64,000 nucleotides of DNA, taken from positions 62,001-126,000 of the forward strand of contig JAGKQI010000057.1 in assembly GCA_018806915.1 (NCBI GenBank). The letters are read 5' to 3'. The number at the start of each line of letters is the position of its first letter. Position 1 is the first letter of the stretch. Positions 10,418 to 23,426 of this stretch are shown here, one piece after another. The notes beneath the pieces are model-generated. The model was not told where the DNA came from. It saw nothing but the letters and a program-made list of their open reading frames with translations, and made no database searches. A program made the translations under genes and the position numbers. The stretch is from Phytophthora colocasiae (Eukaryota; Oomycota; Peronosporomycetes; Peronosporales; Peronosporaceae).

Positions 10418-11999
10418 GGTGGTGGTTGGTTGGGTGTCGGTTTGGTCTTGTGCTCGTGCGAGTAAATGTTGGAATGGAGTCTGGAGTCCGAGCGTCGAGC
10501 ACAGGATACTACTACATTTCGCATTCGGCCGCCTTCCACTGCAGGGCAGCCATCTATTCTTTGATGGCTGCAATGAGATTGTATCACTGAGAAATTCGTT
10601 GCCGTAGATGTCCACACGTCGGACCAGACGTCCATATCGCCTTGTGATTGGCTGTCCTTGTTGAAGTTGAGACAAATCCTACCCAAGTGCGCGACAATAT
10701 AGCTGCAGCGAAGTTATGCAGCGAAGTTGTCCTTAAAAGTAAACAGGAATGATACCGGCACCACTTCCTCCGACTCGAATCGTTTTCTTCTCAAAGAAAT
10801 AAAATACTATTAGAACTAATGTTTTATAAACTTTCTTCACTGTTATAGATTATAGATGCAGTCCCCGCTCGCCTTCCGGAGACTTACTTACCAGCCCATC
10901 GCTAGCAAGTCCTCCCTCGACACGTCCACCATGTGCTCAATCAGCGACCACCAGCTCAAACATGGCTTTAGGGTGTGCCGTGTACTGGAATCACTTGTAT
11001 TAGAACTCAAACCTGCAGTCGACGTGTCGATGTCGACGCTGTCTGGGATCGCCTCACGGAACACCTGAGCGCCTTGACTGTTGAGCGTGAAGGAGTCATC
11101 CCCGTCGTTGCCCGAAATCTGCGCATTGTCGTCGCTCCAGACATCGCGTTGGTGGTCGTCGACGAATGCGCATTGTCGTCGCTCGATAGCTGGGTGGTGA
11201 GTTCTATAGCAATGGTGAAGCGCGAGTATAGCTAACGACTATCTATGACGGATCTATGAGATGTTCACCGTACGTTGTTCCCCCATGTCATTTCTTCAAA
11301 TTGGCTGAACCATTGGTGGCACAGTCATCGTTTCGTTTTTCAGTGAGGTACATTGATGTCACTTAGCTATGCTAACGACTTCCTATGTCCGTTCTAGTGT
11401 TCGCCCCTATGTCGACCACTAGATTGGTGGCACAGTCAAGAGTCAATGACTCTTCGGTCCATGACTCAGAGTCATTGACCCTAGATTATCATGGACCGAA
11501 GCTCCCAGGATCATAGGCAGTTGGAAGGTTCCAGTAAGGTGGTAGATCGCAATGAGCAGTACAGATACAGAATACGATATCCATACGACAGATCTGGTGG
11601 ATCTACTTTGCAATTACGAATTCACATTCCGTCGTTGTAGTTGGTCCAAGTGAACGCTCCACAGCCACTCATTCGGGGACAGATCGAGCACTGTCCGTTT
11701 AGTTCGAAGACAGCAAGTGGTCAGGACAGAAGCAACTGATTCTTGTACTTCGAAGTAGTATGTAAGGTTATGTTGTGCTACCGGCGTTAACCGATAAAAA
11801 AGGTTATGTTGAAGAGGATGGTAGTGGAAATCCAACCTCACGACCATCCCCTCGAGCGTGCACAAAATTGGAAACCTACACGGCACCATTACTTGTGATG
11901 AGTCCAACATGCACTCAACAAACAAGTACGGAAAAAGACGTCCTCTATTTTGTGGAGTCCTGAAAGTATCTGGTACACAGTATCCTGCCTCTCTTCATC

Positions 12000-12698
12000 C
12001 TACGAGCTCTTACTCGAATCGTCCGGGCCCTGGAACGCGCTCGTGACATAGCCCAGACCCGATGACACAGCCCCTGTGGCGCGCTCCATCAGCGTCGGTT
12101 CCGCCGGCTTCATCTTGTCGGAGGCCTCGGACGCCTTGTTGGAGATGCTGTCGGCAGCGGACGAGGCCTGATCCGCCATCGACTTCTGGTACGTCGCGAA
12201 CTGGTTCTGAAGCGACTCGAAGCCGTGGAACGTCGAGTCTCGAGTGGAACTGACGAGCGACGAGATCGAGTCCTGCCACGACGATGCCGTCTTGGAGCCG
12301 CTGTCCTTGGCGTTGTCGACGCCCGAATTGATAGAGTCGCGAAGGCGCTGGTCGTAGTCCTGAGCCGACTTGGCCAGGTCGTCCAGCGCTGAACCGGCCT
12401 GATCCATGGAGCGTTTGGCAGCGTCGACGACCTGGTCGGACGCGTGGTTGCCGCTTTGGCGGACATCTTCACTCGAGCGCTTGAACTGATCCACGGACTC
12501 TCTGGCTCGGTCCATGGCCGTTTGGAAGTAGGACGTGGCTGTCTCCTTGGAGGATTTGTGCGAGTTGTCGTAGTCGGAGAACTTGCTCTTGAGTGAGTCG
12601 AGGTAGTTCGAGGCTTCGTTGGCGCCGTTCTTCATCATGTCTTGCAGCTTGGAGAATTCCTGCTGGGAGGTGCTGTTGGTGTTGTCGGAGATGGCCAT
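12000..12698 (-). CDS. LEA/apolipoprotein-like protein, array copy 6
   Basis: Intact 232-aa copy with Ala at residue 61. The preceding unit is the shortest (2281 bp) because of a shorter A-run and small spacer deletions. Confidence 0.85.
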   Translation of the reverse strand: MAISDNTNSTSQQEFSKLQDMMKNGANEASNYLDSLKSKFSDYDNSHKSSKETATSYFQTAMDRARESVDQFKRSSEDVRQSGNHASDQVVDAAKRSMDQAGSALDDLAKSAQDYDQRLRDSINSGVDNAKDSGSKTASSWQDSISSLVSSTRDSTFHGFESLQNQFATYQKSMADQASSAADSISNKASEASDKMKPAEPTLMERATGAVSSGLGYVTSAFQGPDDSSKSS

Positions 12699-14283
12699 GG
12701 TGGTGGTTGGTTGGGTGTCGGTTTGGTCTTGTGCTCGTGCGAGTAAATGTTGGAATGGAGTCTGGAGTCCGAGCGTCGAGCACAGGATACTACTACATTT
12801 CGCATTCGGCCGCCTTCCACTGCAGGGCAGCCATCTATTCTTTTGGTGGCTGCAATGAGATTGTATCACTGAGAAATTCGTTGCCGTAGATGTCCACACG
12901 TCGGACCAGACGTCCATATCGCCTTGTGATTGGCTGTCCTTGTTGAAGTTGAGACAAATCCTACCCAAGTGCGCGACAATATAGCTGCAGCGAAGTTATG
13001 CAGCGAAGTTGTCCTTAAAAGTAAACAGGAATGATACCGGCACCACTTCCTCCGACTCGAATCGTTTTCTTCTCAAAGAAATAAAATACTATTAGAACTA
13101 ATGTTTTATAAACTTTCTTCACTGTTATAGATTATAGATGCAGTCCCCGCTCGCCTTCCGGAGACTTACTTACCAGCCCATCGCTAGCAAGTCCTCCCTC
13201 GACACGTCCACCATGTGCTCAATCAGCGACCACCAGCTCAAACATGGCTTTAGGGTGTGCCGTGTACTGGAATCACTTGTATTAGAACTCAAACCTGCAG
13301 TCGACGTGTCGATGTCGACGCTGTCTGGGATCGCCTCACGGAACACCTGAGCGCCTTGACTGTTGAGCGTGAAGGAGTCATCCCCGTCGTTGCCCGAAAT
13401 CTGCGCATTGTCGTCGCTCCAGACATCGCGTTGGTGGTCGTCGACGAATGCGCATTGTCGTCGCTCGATAGCTGGGTGGTGAGTTCTATAGCAATGGTGA
13501 AGCGCGAGAGTATAGCTAACGACTATCTATGACGGATCTATGAGATGTTCACCGTACGTTGTTCCCCCATGTCATTTCTTCAAATTGGCTGGAACCATTG
13601 GTGGCACAGTCATCGTTTCGTTTTTCAGTGAGGTACATTGATGTCACTTAGCTATGCTAACGACTTCCTATGTCCGTTCTAGTGTTCGCCCCTATGTCGA
13701 CCACTAGATTGGTGGCACAGTCAAGAGTCAATGACTCTTCGGTCCATGACTCAGAGTCATTGACCCTAGATTATCATGGACCGAAGCTCCCAGGATCATA
13801 GGCAGTTGGAAGGTTCCAGTAAGGTGGTAGATCGCAATGAGCAGTACAGATACAGAATACGATATCCATACGACAGATCTGGTGGATCTACTTTGCAATT
13901 ACGAATTCACATTCCGTCGTTGTAGTTGGTCCAAGTGAACGCTCCACAGCCACTCATTCGGGGACAGATCGAGCACTGTCCGTTTAGTTCGAAGACAGCA
14001 AGTGGTCAGGACAGAAGCAACTGATTCTTGTACTTCGAAGTAGTATGTAAGGTTATGTTGTGCTACCGGCGTTAACCGATAAAAAAGGTTATGTTGAAGA
14101 GGATGGTAGTGGAAATCCAACCTCACGACCATCCCCTCGAGCGTGCACAAAATTGAAACCTACACGGCACCATTACTTGTGATGAGTCCAACATGCACTC
14201 AACAAACAAGTACGGAAAAAGACGTCCTCTATTTTGTGGAGTCCTGAAAGTATCTGGTACACAGTATCCTGCCTCTCTTCATC

Positions 14284-14982
14284 CTACGAGCTCTTACTCG
14301 AATCGTCCGGGCCCTGGAACGCGCTCGTGACATAGCCCAGACCCGATGACACAGCCCCTGTGGCGCGCTCCATCAGCGTCGGTTCCGCCGGCTTCATCTT
14401 GTCGGAGGCCTCGGACGCCTTGTTGGAGATGCTGTCGGCAGCGGACGAGGCCTGATCCGCCATCGACTTCTGGTACGTCGCGAACTGGTTCTGAAGCGAC
14501 TCGAAGCCGTGGAACGTCGAGTCTCGAGTGGAACTGACGAGCGACGAGATCGAATCCTGCCACGACGATGCCGTCTTGGAGCCGCTGTCCTTGGCGTTGT
14601 CGACGCCCGAATTGATAGAGTCGCGAAGGCGCTGGTCGTAGTCCTGAGCCGACTTGGCCAGGTCGTCCAGCGCTGAACCGGCCTGATCCATGGAGCGTTT
14701 GGCAGCGTCGACGACCTGGTCGGACGCGTGGTTGCCGCTTTGGCGGACATCTTCACTCGAGCGCTTGAACTGATCCACGGACTCTCTGGCTCGGTCCATG
14801 GCCGTTTGGAAGTAGGACGTGGCTGTCTCCTTGGAGGATTTGTGCGAGTTGTCGTAGTCGGAGAACTTGCTCTTGAGTGAGTCGAGGTAGTTCGAGGCTT
14901 CGTTGGCGCCGTTCTTCATCATGTCTTGCAGCTTGGAGAATTCCTGCTGGGAGGTGCTGTTGGTGTTGTCGGAGATGGCCAT
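14284..14982 (-). CDS. LEA/apolipoprotein-like protein, array copy 7
   Basis: Intact 232-aa copy. Its 5' leader carries two offsetting single-base changes near 15047-15056 (CTGAGTCCGGAGC for CTGGAGTCCGAGC), outside the coding region. Confidence 0.85.
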   Translation of the reverse strand: MAISDNTNSTSQQEFSKLQDMMKNGANEASNYLDSLKSKFSDYDNSHKSSKETATSYFQTAMDRARESVDQFKRSSEDVRQSGNHASDQVVDAAKRSMDQAGSALDDLAKSAQDYDQRLRDSINSGVDNAKDSGSKTASSWQDSISSLVSSTRDSTFHGFESLQNQFATYQKSMADQASSAADSISNKASEASDKMKPAEPTLMERATGAVSSGLGYVTSAFQGPDDSSKSS

Positions 14983-16568
14983 GGTGGTGGTTGGTTGGGT
15001 GTCGGTTTGGTCTTGTGCTCGTGCGAGTAAATGTTGGAATGGAGTCTGAGTCCGGAGCGTCGAGCACAGGATACTACTACATTTCGCATTCGGCCGCCTT
15101 CCACTGCAGGGCAGCCATCTATTCTTTTGGTGGCTGCAATGAGATTGTATCACTGAGAAATTCGTTGCCGTAGATGTCCACACGTCGGACCAGACGTCCA
15201 TATCGCCTTGTGATTGGCTGTCCTTGTTGAAGTTGAGACAAATCCTACCCAAGTGCGCGACAATATAGCTGCAGCGAAGTTATGCAGCGAAGTTGTCCTT
15301 AAAAGTAAACAGGAATGATACCGGCACCACTTCCTCCGACTCGAATCGTTTTCTTCTCAAAGAAATAAAATACTATTAGAACTAATGTTTTATAAACTTT
15401 CTTCACTGTTATAGATTATAGATGCAGTCCCCGCTCGCCTTCCGGAGACTTACTTACCAGCCCATCGCTAGCAAGTCCTCCTCGACACGTCCACCATGTG
15501 CTCAATCAGCGACCACCAGCTCAAACATGGCTTTAGGGTGTGCCGTGTACTGGAATCACTTGTATTAGAACTCAAACCTGCAGTCGACGTGTCGATGTCG
15601 ACGCTGTCTGGGATCGCCTCACGGAACACCTGAGCGCCTTGACTGTTGAGCGTGAAGGAGTCATCCCCGTCGTTGCCCGAAATCTGCGCATTGTCGTCGC
15701 TCCAGACATCGCGTTGGTGGTCGTCGACGAATGCGCATTGTCGTCGCTCGATAGCTGGGTGGTGAGTTCTATAGCAATGGTGAAGCGCGAGAGTATAGCT
15801 AACGACTATCTATGACGGATCTATGAGATGTTCACCGTACGTTGTTCCCCCATGTCATTTCTTCAAATTGGCTGAACCATTGGTGGCACAGTCATCGTTT
15901 CGTTTTTCAGTGAGGTACATTGATGTCACTTAGCTATGCTAACGACTTCCTATGTCCGTTCTAGTGTTCGCCCCTATGTCGACCACTAGATTGGTGGCAC
16001 AGTCAAGAGTCAATGACTCTTCGGTCCATGACTCAGAGTCATTGACCCTAGATTATCATGGACCGAAGCTCCCAGGATCATAGGCAGTTGGAAGGTTCCA
16101 GTAAGGTGGTAGATCGCAATGAGCAGTACAGATACAGAATACGATATCCATACGACAGATCTGGTGGATCTACTTTGCAATTACGAATTCACATTCCGTC
16201 GTTGTAGTTGGTCCAAGTGAACGCTCCACAGCCACTCATTCGGGGACAGATCGAGCACTGTCCGTTTAGTTCGAAGACAGCAAGTGGTCAGGACAGAAGC
16301 AACTGATTCTTGTACTTCGAAGTAGTATGTAAGGTTATGTTGTGCTACCGGCGTTAACCGATAAAAAAAAAGGTTATGTTGAAGAGGATGGTAGTGGAAA
16401 TCCAACCTCACGACCATCCCCTCGAGCGTGCACAAAATTGGAAACCTACACGGCACCATTACTTGTGATGAGTCCAACATGCACTCAACAAACAAGTACG
16501 GAAAAGACGTCCTCTATTTTGTGGAGTCCTGAAAGTATCTGGTACACAGTATCCTGCCTCTCTTCATC

Positions 16569-17267
16569 CTACGAGCTCTTACTCGAATCGTCCGGGCCCT
16601 GGAACGCGCTCGTGACATAGCCCAGACCCGATGACACAGCCCCTGTGGCGCGCTCCATCAGCGTCGGTTCCGCCGGCTTCATCTTGTCGGAGGCCTCGGA
16701 CGCCTTGTTGGAGATGCTGTCGGCAGCGGACGAGGCCTGATCCGCCATCGACTTCTGGTACGTCGCGAACTGGTTCTGAAGCGACTCGAAGCCGTGGAAC
16801 GTCGAGTCTCGAGTGGAACTGACGAGCGACGAGATCGAATCCTGCCACGACGATGCCGTCTTGGAGCCGCTGTCCTTGGCGTTGTCGACGCCCGAATTGA
16901 TAGAGTCGCGAAGGCGCTGGTCGTAGTCCTGAGCCGACTTGGCCAGGTCGTCCAGCGCTGAACCGGCCTGATCCATGGAGCGTTTGGCAGCGTCGACGAC
17001 CTGGTCGGACGCGTGGTTGCCGCTTTGGCGGACATCTTCACTCGAGCGCTTGAACTGATCCACGGACTCTCTGGCTCGGTCCATGGCCGTTTGGAAGTAG
17101 GACGTGGCTGTCTCCTTGGAGGATTTGTGCGAGTTGTCGTAGTCGGAGAACTTGCTCTTGAGTGAGTCGAGGTAGTTCGAGGCTTCGTTGGCGCCGTTCT
17201 TCATCATGTCTTGCAGCTTGGAGAATTCCTGCTGGGAGGTGCTGTTGGTGTTGTCGGAGATGGCCAT
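16569..17267 (-). CDS. LEA/apolipoprotein-like protein, array copy 8
   Basis: Intact 232-aa copy. It shares the GATCGAATCC silent variant with copies 3, 5, 7, 9 and 10. Confidence 0.85.
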   Translation of the reverse strand: MAISDNTNSTSQQEFSKLQDMMKNGANEASNYLDSLKSKFSDYDNSHKSSKETATSYFQTAMDRARESVDQFKRSSEDVRQSGNHASDQVVDAAKRSMDQAGSALDDLAKSAQDYDQRLRDSINSGVDNAKDSGSKTASSWQDSISSLVSSTRDSTFHGFESLQNQFATYQKSMADQASSAADSISNKASEASDKMKPAEPTLMERATGAVSSGLGYVTSAFQGPDDSSKSS

Positions 17268-18854
17268 GGTGGTGGTTGGTTGGGTGTCGGTTTGGTCTTG
17301 TGCTCGTGCGAGTAAATGTTGGAATGGAGTCTGGAGTCCGAGCGTCGAGCACAGGATACTACTACATTTCGCATTCGGCCGCCTTCCACTGCAGGGCAGC
17401 CATCTATTCTTTTGGTGGCTGCAATGAGATTGTATCACTGAGAAATTCGTTGCCGTAGATGTCCACACGTCGGACCAGACGTCCATATCGCCTTGTGATT
17501 GGCTGTCCTTGTTGAAGTTGAGACAAATCCTACCCAAGTGCGCGACAATATAGCTGCAGCGAAGTTATGCAGCGAAGTTGTCCTTAAAAGTAAACAGGAA
17601 TGATACCGGCACCACTTCCTCCGACTCGAATCGTTTTCTTCTCAAAGAAATAAAATACTATTAGAACTAATGTTTTATAAACTTTCTTCACTGTTATAGA
17701 TTATAGATGCAGTCCCCGCTCGCCTTCCGGAGACTTACTTACCAGCCCATCGCTAGCAAGTCCTCCCTCGACACGTCCACCATGTGCTCAATCAGCGACC
17801 ACCAGCTCAAACATGGCTTTAGGGTGTGCCGTGTACTGGAATCACTTGTATTAGAACTCAAACCTGCAGTCGACGTGTCGATGTCGACGCTGTCTGGGAT
17901 CGCCTCACGGAACACCTGAGCGCCTTGACTGTTGAGCGTGAAGGAGTCATCCCCGTCGTTGCCCGAAATCTGCGCATTGTCGTCGCTCCAGACATCGCGT
18001 TGGTGGTCGTCGACGAATGCGCATTGTCGTCGCTCGATAGCTGGGTGGTGAGTTCTATAGCAATGGTGAAGCGCGAGAGTATAGCTAACGACTATCTATG
18101 ACGGATCTATGAGATGTTCACCGTACGTTGTTCCCCCATGTCATTTCTTCAAATTGGCTGAACCATTGGTGGCACAGTCATCGTTTCGTTTTTCAGTGAG
18201 GTACATTGATGTCACTTAGCTATGCTAACGACTTCCTATGTCCGTTCTAGTGTTCGCCCCTATGTCGACCACTAGATTGGTGGCACAGTCAAGAGTCAAT
18301 GACTCTTCGGTCCATGACTCAGAGTCATTGACCCTAGATTATCATGGACCGAAGCTCCCAGGATCATAGGCAGTTGGAAGGTTCCAGTAAGGTGGTAGAT
18401 CGCAATGAGCAGTACAGATACAGAATACGATATTCATACGACAGATCTGGTGGATCTACTTTGCAATTACGAATTCACATTCCGTCGTTGTAGTTGGTCC
18501 AAGTGAACGCTCCACAGCCACTCATTCGGGGACAGATCGAGCACTGTCCGTTTAGTTCGAAGACAGCAAGTGGTCAGGACAGAAGCAACTGATTCTTGTA
18601 CTTCGAAGTAGTATGTAAGGTTATGTTGTGCTACCGGCGTTAACCGATAAAAAAAAAGGTTATGTTGAAGAGGATGGTAGTGGAAATCCAACCTCACGAC
18701 CATCCCCTCGAGCGTGCACAAAATTGGAAACCTACACGGCACCATTACTTGTGATGAGTCCAACATGCACTCAACAAACAAGTACGGAAAAGACGTCCTC
18801 TATTTTGTGGAGTCCTGAAAGTATCTGGTACACAGTATCCTGCCTCTCTTCATC

Positions 18855-19553
18855 CTACGAGCTCTTACTCGAATCGTCCGGGCCCTGGAACGCGCTCGTG
18901 ACATAGCCCAGACCCGATGACACAGCCCCTGTGGCGCGCTCCATCAGCGTCGGTTCCGCCGGCTTCATCTTGTCGGAGGCCTCGGACGCCTTGTTGGAGA
19001 TGCTGTCGGCAGCGGACGAGGCCTGATCCGCCATCGACTTCTGGTACGTCGCGAACTGGTTCTGAAGCGACTCGAAGCCGTGGAACGTCGAGTCTCGAGT
19101 GGAACTGACGAGCGACGAGATCGAATCCTGCCACGACGATGCCGTCTTGGAGCCGCTGTCCTTGGCGTTGTCGACGCCCGAATTGATAGAGTCGCGAAGG
19201 CGCTGGTCGTAGTCCTGAGCCGACTTGGCCAGGTCGTCCAGCGCTGAACCGGCCTGATCCATGGAGCGTTTGGCAGCGTCGACGACCTGGTCGGACGCGT
19301 GGTTGCCGCTTTGGCGGACATCTTCACTCGAGCGCTTGAACTGATCCACGGACTCTCTGGCTCGGTCCATGGCCGTTTGGAAGTAGGACGTGGCTGTCTC
19401 CTTGGAGGATTTGTGCGAGTTGTCGTAGTCGGAGAACTTGCTCTTGAGTGAGTCGAGGTAGTTCGAGGCTTCGTTGGCGCCGTTCTTCATCATGTCTTGC
19501 AGCTTGGAGAATTCCTGCTGGGAGGTGCTGTTGGTGTTGTCGGAGATGGCCAT
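18855..19553 (-). CDS. LEA/apolipoprotein-like protein, array copy 9
   Basis: Intact 232-aa copy, same as copy 8 in the coding region by eye. The next spacer has an extra A in GAGAAGTATAGC (near 20362). Confidence 0.85.
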   Translation of the reverse strand: MAISDNTNSTSQQEFSKLQDMMKNGANEASNYLDSLKSKFSDYDNSHKSSKETATSYFQTAMDRARESVDQFKRSSEDVRQSGNHASDQVVDAAKRSMDQAGSALDDLAKSAQDYDQRLRDSINSGVDNAKDSGSKTASSWQDSISSLVSSTRDSTFHGFESLQNQFATYQKSMADQASSAADSISNKASEASDKMKPAEPTLMERATGAVSSGLGYVTSAFQGPDDSSKSS

Positions 19554-21140
19554 GGTGGTGGTTGGTTGGGTGTCGGTTTGGTCTTGTGCTCGTGCGAGTA
19601 AATGTTGGAATGGAGTCTGGAGTCCGAGCGTCGAGCACAGGATACTACTACATTTCGCATTCGGCCGCCTTCCACTGCAGGGCAGCCATCTATTCTTTTG
19701 GTGGCTGCAATGAGATTGTATCACTGAGAAATTCGTTGCCGTAGATGTCCACACGTCGGACCAGACGTCCATATCGCCTTGTGATTGGCTGTCCTTGTTG
19801 AAGTTGAGACAAATCCTACCCAAGTGCGCGACAATATAGCTGCAGCGAAGTTATGCAGCGAAGTTGTCCTTAAAAGTAAACAGGAATGATACCGGCACCA
19901 CTTCCTCCGACTCGAATCGTTTTCTTCTCAAAGAAATAAAATACTATTAGAACTAATGTTTTATAAACTTTCTTCACTGTTATAGATTATAGATGCAGTC
20001 CCCGCTCGCCTTCCGGAGACTTACTTACCAGCCCATCGCTAGCAAGTCCTCCCTCGACACGTCCACCATGTGCTCAATCAGCGACCACCAGCTCAAACAT
20101 GGCTTTAGGGTGTGCCGTGTACTGGAATCACTTGTATTAGAACTCAAACCTGCAGTCGACGTGTCGATGTCGACGCTGTCTGGGATCGCCTCACGGAACA
20201 CCTGAGCGCCTTGACTGTTGAGCGTGAAGGAGTCATCCCCGTCGTTGCCCGAAATCTGCGCATTGTCGTCGCTCCAGACATCGCGTTGGTGGTCGTCGAC
20301 GAATGCGCATTGTCGTCGCTCGATAGCTGGGTGGTGAGTTCTATAGCAATGGTGAAGCGCGAGAAGTATAGCTAACGACTATCTATGACGGATCTATGAG
20401 ATGTTCACCGTACGTTGTTCCCCCATGTCATTTCTTCAAATTGGCTGAACCATTGGTGGCACAGTCATCGTTTCGTTTTTCAGTGAGGTACATTGATGTC
20501 ACTTAGCTATGCTAACGACTTCCTATGTCCGTTCTAGTGTTCGCCCCTATGTCGACCACTAGATTGGTGGCACAGTCAAGAGTCAATGACTCTTCGGTCC
20601 ATGACTCAGAGTCATTGACCCTAGATTATCATGGACCGAAGCTCCCAGGATCATAGGCAGTTGGAAGGTTCCAGTAAGGTGGTAGATCGCAATGAGCAGT
20701 ACAGATACAGAATACGATATTCATACGACAGATCTGGTGGATCTACTTTGCAATTACGAATTCACATTCCGTCGTTGTAGTTGGTCCAAGTGAACGCTCC
20801 ACAGCCACTCATTCGGGGACAGATCGAGCACTGTCCGTTTAGTTCGAAGACAGCAAGTGGTCAGGACAGAAGCAACTGATTCTTGTACTTCGAAGTAGTA
20901 TGTAAGGTTATGTTGTGCTACCGGCGTTAACCGATAAAAAAAAAGGTTATGTTGAAGAGGATGGTAGTGGAAATCCAACCTCACGACCATCCCCTCGAGC
21001 GTGCACAAAATTGAAACCTACACGGCACCATTACTTGTGATGAGTCCAACATGCACTCAACAAACAAGTACGGAAAAGACGTCCTCTATTTTGTGGAGTC
21101 CTGAAAGTATCTGGTACACAGTATCCTGCCTCTCTTCATC

Positions 21141-21839
21141 CTACGAGCTCTTACTCGAATCGTCCGGGCCCTGGAACGCGCTCGTGACATAGCCCAGACC
21201 CGATGACACAGCCCCTGTGGCGCGCTCCATCAGCGTCGGTTCCGCCGGCTTCATCTTGTCGGAGGCCTCGGACGCCTTGTTGGAGATGCTGTCGGCAGCG
21301 GACGAGGCCTGATCCGCCATCGACTTCTGGTACGTCGCGAACTGGTTCTGAAGCGACTCGAAGCCGTGGAACGTCGAGTCTCGAGTGGAACTGACGAGCG
21401 ACGAGATCGAATCCTGCCACGACGATGCCGTCTTGGAGCCGCTGTCCTTGGCGTTGTCGACGCCCGAATTGATAGAGTCGCGAAGGCGCTGGTCGTAGTC
21501 CTGAGCCGACTTGGCCAGGTCGTCCAGCGCTGAACCGGCCTGATCCATGGAGCGTTTGGCAGCGTCGACGACCTGGTCGGACGCGTGGTTGCCGCTTTGG
21601 CGGACATCTTCACTCGAGCGCTTGAACTGATCCACGGACTCTCTGGCTCGGTCCATGGCCGTTTGGAAGTAGGACGTGGCTGTCTCCTTGGAGGATTTGT
21701 GCGAGTTGTCGTAGTCGGAGAACTTGCTCTTGAGTGAGTCGAGGTAGTTCGAGGCTTCGTTGGCGCCGTTCTTCATCATGTCTTGCAGCTTGGAGAATTC
21801 CTGCTGGGAGGTGCTGTTGGTGTTGTCGGAGATGGCCAT
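21141..21839 (-). CDS. LEA/apolipoprotein-like protein, array copy 10
   Basis: Intact 232-aa copy of the same subtype as copies 7-9. Confidence 0.85.
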   Translation of the reverse strand: MAISDNTNSTSQQEFSKLQDMMKNGANEASNYLDSLKSKFSDYDNSHKSSKETATSYFQTAMDRARESVDQFKRSSEDVRQSGNHASDQVVDAAKRSMDQAGSALDDLAKSAQDYDQRLRDSINSGVDNAKDSGSKTASSWQDSISSLVSSTRDSTFHGFESLQNQFATYQKSMADQASSAADSISNKASEASDKMKPAEPTLMERATGAVSSGLGYVTSAFQGPDDSSKSS

Positions 21840-23426
21840 GGTGGTGGTTGGTTGGGTGTCGGTTTGGTCTTGTGCTCGTGCGAGTAAATGTTGGAATGGA
21901 GTCTGGAGTCCGAGCGTCGAGCACAGGATACTACTACATTTCGCATTCGGCCGCCTTCCACTGCAGGGCAGCCATCTATTCTTTTGGTGGCTGCAATGAG
22001 ATTGTATCACTGAGAAATTCGTTGCCGTAGATGTCCACACGTCGGACCAGACGTCCATATCGCCTTGTGATTGGCTGTCCTTGTTGAAGTTGAGACAAAT
22101 CCTACCCAAGTGCGCGACAATATAGCTGCAGCGAAGTTATGCAGCGAAGTTGTCCTTAAAAGTAAACAGGAATGATACCGGCACCACTTCCTCCGACTCG
22201 AATCGTTTTCTTCTCAAAGAAATAAAATACTATTAGAACTAATGTTTTATAAACTTTCTTCACTGTTATAGATTATAGATGCAGTCCCCGCTCGCCTTCC
22301 GGAGACTTACTTACCAGCCCATCGCTAGCAAGTCCTCCTCGACACGTCCACCATGTGCTCAATCAGCGACCACCAGCTCAAACATGGCTTTAGGGTGTGC
22401 CGTGTACTGGAATCACTTGTATTAGAACTCAAACCTGCAGTCGACGTGTCGATGTCGACGCTGTCTGGGATCGCCTCACGGAACACCTGAGCGCCTTGAC
22501 TGTTGAGCGTGAAGGAGTCATCCCCGTCGTTGCCCGAAATCTGCGCATTGTCGTCGCTCCAGACATCGCGTTGGTGGTCGTCGACGAATGCGCATTGTCG
22601 TCGCTCGATAGCTGGGTGGTGAGTTCTATAGCAATGGTGAAGCGCGAGAGTATAGCTAACGACTATCTATGACGGATCTATGAGATGTTCACCGTACGTT
22701 GTTCCCCCATGTCATTTCTTCAAATTGGCTGAACCATTGGTGGCACAGTCATCGTTTCGTTTTTCAGTGAGGTACATTGATGTCACTTAGCTATGCTAAC
22801 GACTTCCTATGTCCGTTCTAGTGTTCGCCCCTATGTCGACCACTAGATTGGTGGCACAGTCAAGAGTCAATGACTCTTCGGTCCATGACTCAGAGTCATT
22901 GACCCTAGATTATCATGGACCGAAGCTCCCAGGATCATAGGCAGTTGGAAGGTTCCAGTAAGGTGGTAGATCGCAATGAGCAGTACAGATACAGAATACG
23001 ATATTCATACGACAGATCTGGTGGATCTACTTTGCAATTACGAATTCACATTCCGTCGTTGTAGTTGGTCCAAGTGAACGCTCCACAGCCACTCATTCGG
23101 GGACAGATCGAGCACTGTCCGTTTAGTTCGAAGACAGCAAGTGGTCAGGACAGAAGCAACTGATTCTTGTACTTCGAAGTAGTATGTAAGGTTATGTTGT
23201 GCTACCGGCGTTAACCGATAAAAAAAAAGGTTATGTTGAAGAGGATGGTAGTGGAAATCCAACCTCACGACCATCCCCTCGAGCGTGCACAAAATTGGAA
23301 ACCTACACGGCACCATTACTTGTGATGAGTCCAACATGCACTCAACAAACAAGTACGGAAAAAGACGTCCTCTATTTTGTGGAGTCCTGAAAGTATCTGG
23401 TACACAGTATCCTGCCTCTCTTCATC